A stretch of DNA of 8,591 nucleotides from Candidatus Zixiibacteriota bacterium (GTDB lineage Bacteria; Zixibacteria; MSB-5A5; GN15; FEB-12), in assembly GCA_023132995.1 (NCBI GenBank), contig JAGLXI010000222.1, positions 1 through 8,591 on the forward strand, in the 5' to 3' direction. This document shows, piece after piece, positions 1 to 5,706 of the stretch. The notes beneath the pieces were generated by a model. The model did no database searches. It worked only from the letters and a program-made list of their open reading frames with translations, and had not been told where the DNA came from. The translations under genes and the position numbers were made by a program. Position 1 is the first letter of the stretch. Each line of letters starts with the position of its first letter.

Positions 1-20
1 GATGCCGCTAAGATAACCCC

Positions 21-1379
21 ATGACCGATCGGAAACTTATCGTGGTCGACGACGAAGCCGGGCAGCGCGATCTCCTCTCCGGCTTCCTCAGCAAGAAAGG
101 CTACCAGGTCAGCGCTTTCGGCAGCGGCGAGGAAGCGCTGGAAGAATACCACAAGGTGTTCTCTCCGCTGGCGCTGGTAGATATGAAGATGCCCGGCATG
201 GACGGTCTGGAGCTCCTGCGCCGTTTGCGGGAGATGAACCCATTTATTCAGGTTATTGTGCTGACGGCATTCGGTTCCGTGGAGACGGCAGTTCTGGCAA
301 TGAGGGCGGGCGCCTTTGACTATCTGACCAAGCCCGTGGAAGACCTCGAAGAACTCCTGCTGAAACTCGACAAAGCAGCTCAGCAGAACCGGTTGGTGGT
401 CGAGCACCAGGTGATGAGCGAGCGGCTGGCGGAGGCCTTTCCCGCCTCGGAGATAATCGGCGAATCTTCGGCAATCAACAAGGTGAAGGAACTGATCTCG
501 CTGGTGGCTCCCAAGGACGCGACCGTTCTCGTGACCGGCCCCTCCGGCACCGGCAAGGAACTGGTGGCCCGAGCCATCCACGCGCTTTCGCCCCGGTCCG
601 ACAAGAGACTGGTGGCCATCAACTGCTCTGCTTTTCCGGAGACGTTGCTGGAATCCGAATTGTTCGGATACGAGAAAGGTGCTTTCACCGGCGCCGAGAA
701 AACCAAGCAGGGCCGATTCGAGTTGGCCGACGGAGGCACGCTGTTCTTGGACGAAATCGGGGAAATGCCGTCTTCCATGCAGGTGAAGCTGCTGCGAGTG
801 CTCGAGGAGCGCAAGGTGCAGCGGTTAGGTTCAGTGAAGGAAATCGCTCTGGACATCAGGATAATCGCGGCGACCAATCGCGACCTGAAAGACCTGGTGG
901 CCCGCGGGGGATTCCGGGAGGACCTTTTCTATCGTCTCAATGTCATCCAGATCGGCCTACCGACGCTGAAAGACAGGGCCGGCGACATTCTTCTACTGGT
1001 CGAGAAGTTCATCGGGAAATATGCTCGCAAGATCGGGAAAGAGGTTGTCGGTGTGGACGCGGAGGCGGCTGACCTTCTGGCGAACTACAGTTGGCCCGGC
1101 AACGTCCGTGAGTTGGAAAACATGATAGAACGGGCCATGGTGCTGACGCGGTCGAACCGGATCACCAGAAGCGACCTGACCGGGTTGTCGGCAAAAGAGA
1201 CGACAACCGTAGTCACGGGCGTGATTCTGCCGCTCTGCGATGTTGAGAAGCGCCATATTCAATTCTGCCTCGATCAACTGAACTGGAATCTTGGCCTGTG
1301 TGCCGAAAAACTCGGCATACACCGTAACACTCTGCGGACCAAGATCAAAGAGTACTCGCTCAGCAAGAACCCGGAATAG
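21..1379 (+). CDS. NtrC-family sigma-54-dependent response regulator
   Basis: This 452-residue protein is a two-component transcription activator that should work with sigma-54 RNA polymerase after phosphorylation by a histidine kinase. The receiver domain (about 1-120) has the acidic pair D10/D11, the phospho-acceptor D54 in DMKMPGMDG, T82 and K104. The AAA+ domain (about 145-380) has Walker A GPSGTGKE (173-180), the sigma-54-contacting loop GAFTGA (220-225), Walker B TLFLDE (240-245), the arginine-finger region FREDLFYR (298-305) and WPGNVREL (from 358). A Fis-type helix-turn-helix fills about 409-448 (LGIHRNTLRTKIKEY). All key residues are intact and the length is normal for the family. 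The start lacks a good Shine-Dalgarno, so coupling to an upstream gene is possible; bases 1-20 hold only its likely tail, too short to identify. A kinase would be the expected partner but is outside the window. The sigma-54-type promoter 110 bp downstream suggests it controls the next genes. Symbol withheld because the family is large. Confidence 0.96.
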   Translation: MTDRKLIVVDDEAGQRDLLSGFLSKKGYQVSAFGSGEEALEEYHKVFSPLALVDMKMPGMDGLELLRRLREMNPFIQVIVLTAFGSVETAVLAMRAGAFDYLTKPVEDLEELLLKLDKAAQQNRLVVEHQVMSERLAEAFPASEIIGESSAINKVKELISLVAPKDATVLVTGPSGTGKELVARAIHALSPRSDKRLVAINCSAFPETLLESELFGYEKGAFTGAEKTKQGRFELADGGTLFLDEIGEMPSSMQVKLLRVLEERKVQRLGSVKEIALDIRIIAATNRDLKDLVARGGFREDLFYRLNVIQIGLPTLKDRAGDILLLVEKFIGKYARKIGKEVVGVDAEAADLLANYSWPGNVRELENMIERAMVLTRSNRITRSDLTGLSAKETTTVVTGVILPLCDVEKRHIQFCLDQLNWNLGLCAEKLGIHRNTLRTKIKEYSLSKNPE

Positions 1380-1387
1380 ACAATAAC

Positions 1388-1424
1388 TGTGCGCCCAGCC
1401 TTGACCTATGCACAGATATTGTGC
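1388..1424. promoter_or_regulatory. Candidate activator binding sites (TGTGC/GCACA repeats)
   Basis: A perfect inverted repeat GCACA-gatat-TGTGC lies at 1410-1424, and a further TGTGC copy lies at 1388-1392. The two TGTGC copies are 32 bp apart, about three helical turns. The palindrome centre is roughly 100 bp upstream of the start site predicted from the sigma-54 promoter at 1490-1505, a usual distance for NtrC-type enhancer sites. I infer that the regulator at 21-1379 could bind here. The arms are only 5 bp, so chance is not excluded. Confidence 0.35.
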
Positions 1425-1450
1425 GGGCGAGGCTCTCCTTGCTGCCCGCA
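1422..1450 (+). other. GC-rich hairpin downstream of the regulator gene
   Basis: TGCGGGC (1422-1428) and GCCCGCA (1444-1450) form a perfect 7-bp stem with a 15-base loop. It lies 43 bp after the regulator stop codon and could end or slow its transcript. It is followed by ACATTGTTAAT and not by a clean T run, so it is at best a weak intrinsic terminator. Its left arm overlaps the TGTGC palindrome. Confidence 0.3.
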
Positions 1451-1489
1451 ACATTGTTAATCCCCCGATTCATAACAGCTTACAGGTCG

Positions 1490-1505
1490 TGGCACGGCAT
1501 TTGTT
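1490..1505 (+). promoter_or_regulatory. Sigma-54 (-24/-12) promoter
   Basis: The sequence TGGCACG-GCAT-TTGTT matches the sigma-54 consensus TGGCACG-N4-TTGC(A/T) at every conserved position except the -12 C, which is T. The GG of the -24 box is at 1491-1492 and the -12 dinucleotide at 1503-1504, giving the correct spacing and a predicted start near 1516. A Shine-Dalgarno and the lipoprotein start follow at 1538-1552. An intact GAFTGA-bearing activator is encoded just upstream, which strengthens the call. Confidence 0.72.
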
Positions 1506-1537
1506 TTACTCCGTTGCGAAGGACACAGAGCTTTCGG

Positions 1538-1543
1538 AAGGAG
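1538..1543 (+). promoter_or_regulatory. Ribosome binding site that fixes the lipoprotein start
   Basis: A consensus AAGGAG lies six bases before the ATG at 1550. It supports that ATG over the in-frame GTG at 1421, which would place 43 residues in front of an otherwise perfect lipoprotein signal peptide and would start upstream of the sigma-54 promoter. Confidence 0.75.
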
Positions 1544-1549
1544 AACAAG

Positions 1550-2437
1550 ATGATTAGGACGATTGCAATACTGACGATTCTGCTGGGGATACTGCTCATT
1601 GCCGGTTGCGAGGACAATGACTGCATATTTTGCGACTCTAACGATGTCGTTGTCTTGGATCCGGCGCCTCAACCTCCCCAGGGTGTCTATTCCATAACCG
1701 GGAATGACACGGTATACGTATATTGGAATGGCCCTTACGAGGAGGACATAAAGGAATACATCATCTGGCGCTCGTATGAGGAGTTTGACAACTACGTGGC
1801 TATTGGGTACCGCCAGGCGGACAACAATCCCAATCTCGATCTGATCGTCTACGAGTACAAAGATGACAGTGTGACCAACGGAGTCACGTACTTCTATGCT
1901 GTCACGGCGGTCGATGATGCGGACCAGATGTCGGAGCTGTCTGCGGAATCGGTTTTCGACACTCCCCGGCCCGACGGACGCGCTGTCTTTTATGACCGCG
2001 CCGCACGGCCGGACCAGGCCGGATTCAGCTTTTCGCCGGCGACCGTGGTCCCGTATCCCGGCAACGCCGCCAATGTCTATGTCGATCGCGATGGCAACGG
2101 CGTTTTCTACATCAATGCCGCTAACATAGACGTGGAGATCCAGGGAATGGGTTTCACGAACAGTTTTGATGATATCGGCTGGGCGCCGCAGGCAGGATGG
2201 TCAGCCAACGGCTGGGCTGAGATCGTACCGGGTCACAGCTACGTGATCGGAATCAGGGACAATCATGGTGACTGGAACTACGCCAAGATGCGAATCCTGG
2301 TGACAGATGGACAGACCGGCGAGGTCAGTTTTCAGTGGGCCTATCAGCCCAGTCCCAACAACCCGGAACTGGTAGCGCCTCCGGAGATCGGGAACAAGAA
2401 TACGCACGAGCCCGAAGCGGATGCACGGGAAATATGA
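1550..2437 (+). CDS. Lipoprotein with fibronectin type III-like domain
   Basis: The 295-residue product begins with a lipoprotein signal peptide (MIRTIAILTILLGI, then lipobox IAGC), so Cys20 should be lipidated and the protein anchored at the envelope. Two further cysteines follow closely (C25, C28). Residues about 43-137 resemble a fibronectin type III fold, with YVYWNGPYEEDIKEYIIWR near the start and TYFYAVTAVD near the end. The remainder (about 140-295) is a separate region with a calcium-loop-like DRDGNG, several Gly/Trp-rich strands and the motif GHSYVIGIRDNHGDWNYAKM; I do not recognise it as a named family. The protein ends with an acidic tail (EPEADAREI). The gene is the first after the sigma-54 promoter, and the next gene starts 37 bases after its stop, so the two are probably co-transcribed. 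The biochemical role is unknown; binding to surface polymers or partner proteins is an inference from the fold. Confidence 0.85.
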   Translation: MIRTIAILTILLGILLIAGCEDNDCIFCDSNDVVVLDPAPQPPQGVYSITGNDTVYVYWNGPYEEDIKEYIIWRSYEEFDNYVAIGYRQADNNPNLDLIVYEYKDDSVTNGVTYFYAVTAVDDADQMSELSAESVFDTPRPDGRAVFYDRAARPDQAGFSFSPATVVPYPGNAANVYVDRDGNGVFYINAANIDVEIQGMGFTNSFDDIGWAPQAGWSANGWAEIVPGHSYVIGIRDNHGDWNYAKMRILVTDGQTGEVSFQWAYQPSPNNPELVAPPEIGNKNTHEPEADAREI

Positions 2438-2474
2438 TACAACTGTTTGGAGCAGAAACAGGAAGGGTGAGAAA

Positions 2475-4082
2475 ATGCAACACAAAATCCTGAACACAGT
2501 GACGGCGACCATCCTGTTTGTGATTGTTGCCGCGGCAGGCGGATTAGCTCAGAACGCAACCCGCGACTATGATGATGACGGCGCATACATGGACCGGGTA
2601 AGAGTCGATCGGTATCTTGACGTCGAGATCTGGACAAACCACCTCGACGGTGACTACCACGTGGGCGACGACATCACGGTCCATTTTCGCGCCAACCGGG
2701 ACGCCTTTGTGGCCATCTACTCAATCGACACGCGCGGTCGGGTCAACCTGTTGTTTCCGTCCCTGCCGGGAGGCGACAACTTCGTGTACGGCGGAGCCAC
2801 CTACCGCCTGCCCGGTCCCGATGACGATTTCGACCTGGTGGTGACAGGCCCCGAGGGAGTCGAGAACATCCAGGTGATCGCTTCCAGCGAGCGGTTTCCG
2901 ATTCCCGACTGGTACCCCGTCTCTGGTCTTGTCTGCGACTGGGAAGATCGCCACGAATATCTGGACTACATCAACGGCCGGTATTTCGTTCGCTACGACG
3001 GCCAGCGGTTCGCCTTTGACCGCACGGCCATCTACGTCTACGAATGGGAGCCTAGCTACTTCCGGCCGGTTTACATGCCCGTATATCCGTCGTGGACGGT
3101 TTGCGGCAATGTCTATTTCGACTATCCCTGGGGCGCGTCAATCTATGTCGACGGCATCTACTGGGGCTGTGCGCCGCTGTACCTCCCGCGGGTTTACGTC
3201 GGCTGGCACACTCTCACTGTCTACGATCACTGGGGCTACTGCTGGGAGTCCAGCGTGCACGTTACGCGATACAACACGGTAGTACTCGACCGGACAACCA
3301 TCGTGACTCGCCCCGCCACGATGTCCAAATACAAGGAAGTGCGCTTTTCCGGCTATCGCAACCCGGTCACAAGCGGCTATCCCAAGTTCAAAGAGAAGAA
3401 GGCCATGGCGCTCGGATCGACGGCTCCTGGCGTGAAAGACAAACCCGGCGGTACGAGGACCGGGTCCGACCTGACCAAGTCCCGGCGGTTTGTGCGGGGA
3501 ACGGCGGAGTTGGTGGCGACCGATCGCGGTCTTGAGACAGTCGGGGTGGCGGCGAGCGCCTCAAAGCGGTCGCGGGGTCACTCGTCGGGATACTCCGGTA
3601 ACTCGAAGGAAGCAACCGGTCGCTCTACCGGAGGAACTGTCTCCAAAGGCAGCGATTTCTCCACGAACAGATCGTCAGGCACTACCGGTAGCGGGTACCG
3701 CGGATCAGATCAGAAGCGGAACTACCAGCGAGGCTCGACTGTGTCGACGCGGGAGAAGGCGCAGGCTGGTGGAGCCAAAAGCGACTCGAAGGGTTCGCAG
3801 GACTATTACCGGAAGAAGTCCGGGTCAACCGACAAGGGCAAATCTGATGGACGGACTATCCGATCGAAGGGCAATACCGAGAGTGGCAAGTCAGGGAAAT
3901 CCGGCACGTCCGTTAAGTCCGGCACCCGGAGTGGGGATTCCGGCGGGTCCAAGTCAACCCGGCCGACCGTCAAACAGTCGGGTGGCGGCGCGAAGTCCGG
4001 GTTATCCGGCAAGGTTGCCAAACCGCCTGCCCGGTCGAAGACTTCCGGCGTCCGCTCAAAGAGCGGCGGCGGAAAACGATAA
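2475..4082 (+). CDS. Exported DUF4384-like/PEGA-like protein with long basic Ser/Gly/Lys tail
   Basis: This 535-residue protein has a Sec signal peptide (about 1-26, hydrophobic core ILFVIVAAAGG, possible cleavage after LAQ). Residues about 50-135 resemble DUF4384: the run VGDDITVHFRANRDAFVAIY, then RGRVNLLFPS. A Tyr/Trp-rich stretch follows, then a PEGA-like domain (about 209-277) with GASIYVDGIYWGCAP and VGWHTLTVYDHWGY. From about 280 to the end the chain is low complexity, rich in Ser, Gly, Lys, Arg and Thr and strongly basic. Four cysteines (154, 210, 232, 256) lie only in the folded part. The start at 2475 is preferred because it begins the signal peptide and follows GGAAGGGTGAG; the in-frame ATG at 2421 overlaps the previous gene and would bury the signal. 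PEGA domains are associated with surface-layer and envelope proteins. I infer an envelope protein whose tail may contact anionic polymers; its function is unknown. Confidence 0.85.
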   Translation: MQHKILNTVTATILFVIVAAAGGLAQNATRDYDDDGAYMDRVRVDRYLDVEIWTNHLDGDYHVGDDITVHFRANRDAFVAIYSIDTRGRVNLLFPSLPGGDNFVYGGATYRLPGPDDDFDLVVTGPEGVENIQVIASSERFPIPDWYPVSGLVCDWEDRHEYLDYINGRYFVRYDGQRFAFDRTAIYVYEWEPSYFRPVYMPVYPSWTVCGNVYFDYPWGASIYVDGIYWGCAPLYLPRVYVGWHTLTVYDHWGYCWESSVHVTRYNTVVLDRTTIVTRPATMSKYKEVRFSGYRNPVTSGYPKFKEKKAMALGSTAPGVKDKPGGTRTGSDLTKSRRFVRGTAELVATDRGLETVGVAASASKRSRGHSSGYSGNSKEATGRSTGGTVSKGSDFSTNRSSGTTGSGYRGSDQKRNYQRGSTVSTREKAQAGGAKSDSKGSQDYYRKKSGSTDKGKSDGRTIRSKGNTESGKSGKSGTSVKSGTRSGDSGGSKSTRPTVKQSGGGAKSGLSGKVAKPPARSKTSGVRSKSGGGKR

Positions 4083-4141
4083 CAGGATTATATGTTGCTC
4101 ACTATGACCTCAGACGGTATTATGAGGCTGGAGGAAGACCT

Positions 4142-4438
4142 ATGAGAAACGCTCTTGTCGCCATCATTGTCATCTCTTTGCTGTTGTCGCTGGGCGGGAA
4201 TGTTTTGGCCGTTGAGAAGAAGGGCAAAAAATCACCGGCCAAGGTTACCGTGACGACCGAGAAACAGGTCCCGGCTCGGAAAGCTCCCGCCGAGCAGAAC
4301 AAGACCGTCAAAGTGGATCAGAAGAAATATGACGACTTCATCGACAAGAACAACAACGGGATTGATGACCGCAAAGAGAAACTGGTGCCCAAGGCCGCCA
4401 GGAAAGACAAGAAGAAAAAAGAGCCCCAGAAGAAATAA
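4142..4438 (+). CDS. Small lysine-rich exported protein with calcium-loop-like motif
   Basis: The 98-residue product has an N-terminal signal peptide (about 1-24, MRNALVAIIVISLLLSLGG, likely cleavage after VLA). The mature part is very rich in Lys, with Pro/Ala-Lys segments before and after a single 12-residue loop DKNNNGIDDRKE. That loop has Asp/Asn at positions 1, 3 and 5, Gly at 6, Asp at 9 and Glu at 12, as in EF-hand, dockerin or thrombospondin type 3 calcium loops. GGAGG at 4130-4134 sits eight bases before the ATG. It follows the DUF4384/PEGA gene by 59 bases with no terminator between and is closed by a strong terminator, so it is probably the last gene of the sigma-54 unit. I do not recognise the family. 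Calcium binding is an inference from the motif alone. Confidence 0.78.
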   Translation: MRNALVAIIVISLLLSLGGNVLAVEKKGKKSPAKVTVTTEKQVPARKAPAEQNKTVKVDQKKYDDFIDKNNNGIDDRKEKLVPKAARKDKKKKEPQKK

Positions 4439-4464
4439 GCATCAGGGGCAGAACAAAAGCTCAG

Positions 4465-4492
4465 GCCCATTGCCGTTCGGCAATGGGCTTTT
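4465..4492 (+). terminator. Intrinsic terminator closing the envelope cassette
   Basis: A perfect 10-bp stem GCCCATTGCC/GGCAATGGGC (4465-4474 with 4479-4488) encloses the tetraloop GTTC and is followed by TTTTCTAATTATT. It begins 26 bases after the stop of the 98-residue gene. An A run at 4455-4458 on the 5' side gives it some bidirectional character. It separates the envelope cassette from the chaperone operon. Confidence 0.92.
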
Positions 4493-4562
4493 CTAATTAT
4501 TAGCCACAAAAGGCATTCTCTTTATGTCGCGAAAAAGATGGGAACCCAGCGGTCAAATAGTC

Positions 4563-4591
4563 TTGACTTGCCGTCGGAAAGAAGATAAATT
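4563..4591 (+). promoter_or_regulatory. Sigma-70-like promoter of the hrcA operon
   Basis: TTGACT (4563-4568, five of six to the -35 consensus) is followed after 17 bases by TAAATT (4586-4591, four of six to the -10 consensus, with the first two and last bases conserved). An overlapping GATAAA at 4584-4589 is a less well-spaced alternative. The predicted start site is near 4598, leaving a leader of about 58 bases before the ATG at 4657. Confidence 0.5.
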
Positions 4592-4592
4592 G

Positions 4593-4619
4593 ACGGCACT
4601 CTGACAATGTGGCTGCCAA
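4593..4619. promoter_or_regulatory. Degenerate CIRCE-like element before hrcA
   Basis: ACGGCACTC, nine spacer bases, then GGCTGCCAA resembles the HrcA operator TTAGCACTC-N9-GAGTGCTAA. Six of nine bases match in each arm, with the GCACTC core of the left arm intact and the correct spacer length. It overlaps the predicted start site, where a repressor would act. The right arm is poor, so this is a candidate only. Confidence 0.3.
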
Positions 4620-4628
4620 TGTGGCAGT
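4605..4628. repeat. 12-bp tandem repeat with embedded 6-bp dyad
   Basis: CAATGTGGC occurs at 4605-4613 and again at 4617-4625, giving a 12-bp period. Within it, CTGCCA-ATG-TGGCAG (4613-4627) is a perfect 6-bp inverted repeat with a 3-bp spacer. It lies just downstream of the predicted start site and 30 bases before the hrcA ATG, a suitable position for an operator or a small leader hairpin. The bound factor, if any, is unknown. Confidence 0.45.
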
Positions 4629-4656
4629 TCAACATAACCGATTATGTCGTATTGAA

Positions 4657-5700
4657 ATGGCGTTTGAAAACCTGACAGAGCGCGAGAAGCAGATTCTCTA
4701 CAATCTGGTGACGCACTATATCATGTCAGCCGATCCGGTCGGTTCACGCGTTATTGCCAACCGGTTCAAGATGGGAATTTCATCCGCTACGGTTCGTAAC
4801 ACGCTTCAGGACTTGGAAGAAGTCGGGCTGGTTGAGCAACCGCATACGTCGTCTGGTCGTGTGCCGACCGATCTGGGCTATCGGGTCTACGTTGACTATC
4901 TGCTCAAGCCCGATGACCTGACGCTGGCCGAGAAAGAGACTATTCGGCAGTCGATTCTTAAAGAGGGTCGGGGAGTCAATGAGATATTGGGGCAGACCTG
5001 TCGCGTGTTGGGGGATATCACCCAACAGTTGGGGGTGTCGATCGCTCCGCGCTTTGAGGAGGGGATTCTCAAGCGGCTGGAACTGATTCCCGTTACCGAA
5101 GAGCGGGTGATGGTTGTTGTCGTTGTCCGGTCGGGTTTGGCGAGAAGCCTGATCATTGAGATCGAGACGGCGATCCCGGAGAATTCACTGCGGGAAGTCG
5201 AAGCCATTCTGAACGAACGCCTCGCCGGTCTCACCTTGGGTACTATCCGCAGGACAATCTCCGAGCGCCTGGCTGACGTGTCGGGAAGCGGTCGGTTAAT
5301 CAAGCTGATGATCGATTCCAAGGACAAGATATGGTCTGACTACGGGGCGGAGGGCATACACATTCACGGCACCGATCATCTCGTGCAGCAGCCCGAGTTT
5401 GCGGATATTACCAAGATAACGGAACTGGTCAAGGTCCTTCAGGACGGCAAAGTTCTCAGTGAGTTTCTTAGTGACATCCACGCCGGCGGGCTGGTCATAG
5501 CCATCGGCCGCGAGAACAGGTTCGCAGAGATTATGAACTGCTCGCTGGTGGCCTCTTCGTACCAGGTAGGCAGTATCAGTGGAGCCGTCGGCATTATCGG
5601 TCCCACGCGTATGCCCTACAACAAGCTTGTATCCGTAGTCGAATACACTGCCAAGGCCATAACTGACGCTCTTTCGGGAGCAGACGACAAGAAGGATTGA
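4657..5700 (+). CDS. hrcA: Heat-inducible transcription repressor HrcA
   Basis: HrcA is the repressor of class I heat-shock operons; it binds CIRCE operators and is kept active by GroEL. This product has 347 residues, the usual family length. The N-terminal winged helix includes LTEREKQILYNLVTHYI, then DPVGSRVIANRF, SSATVRNTLQDLEEVGLVEQ and PHTSSGRVPTDLGYRVYVDYLL (about 5-85). The C-terminal part has the typical GPTRMPYNKLVSVVEY-like ending. The ATG at 4657 is chosen because family members have only a few residues before the LTERE motif; an in-frame GTG at 4609 would add 16 unlikely residues and would almost abut the predicted transcription start. Neither start has a clear Shine-Dalgarno. It heads the operon hrcA-grpE-dnaK-dnaJ, with grpE six bases after its stop, so it probably represses its own operon. 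Confidence 0.96.
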   Translation: MAFENLTEREKQILYNLVTHYIMSADPVGSRVIANRFKMGISSATVRNTLQDLEEVGLVEQPHTSSGRVPTDLGYRVYVDYLLKPDDLTLAEKETIRQSILKEGRGVNEILGQTCRVLGDITQQLGVSIAPRFEEGILKRLELIPVTEERVMVVVVVRSGLARSLIIEIETAIPENSLREVEAILNERLAGLTLGTIRRTISERLADVSGSGRLIKLMIDSKDKIWSDYGAEGIHIHGTDHLVQQPEFADITKITELVKVLQDGKVLSEFLSDIHAGGLVIAIGRENRFAEIMNCSLVASSYQVGSISGAVGIIGPTRMPYNKLVSVVEYTAKAITDALSGADDKKD

Positions 5701-5706
5701 TGAATC

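Noticed and set aside
1422..1450. Hairpin read as a strong intrinsic terminator of the regulator gene
   Set aside because: The stem is real but no T tract follows, so it is listed only as a hairpin of uncertain role.
1421..1549. GTG start extending the lipoprotein by 43 residues
   Set aside because: It would precede the sigma-54 promoter and hide the signal peptide; the ATG at 1550 has an ideal ribosome site and lipobox spacing.
3890..3990. Repeated TCCGG/AAGTC words in the tail-coding region as a DNA repeat array
   Set aside because: The words are irregularly spaced and encode Lys-Ser-Gly runs; they reflect low-complexity protein and not a CRISPR or other DNA-level array.
3490..4107. 205-codon alternative + frame inside the tail of the DUF4384/PEGA gene
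   Set aside because: It is an Arg/Pro-rich shadow of the low-complexity Ser/Gly/Lys coding region, with no ribosome site or domain. The main frame carries the signal peptide and domains.
4108..4127. CCTCA-N10-TGAGG inverted repeat before the 98-residue gene
   Set aside because: The arms are only 5 bp with a 10-base loop, which is easily due to chance; there is no T run, so it is not a terminator.
4609..4656. GTG start extending HrcA by 16 residues
   Set aside because: The extra residues do not resemble the family N-terminus, no ribosome site is present, and the region carries operator-like repeats close to the predicted transcription start.
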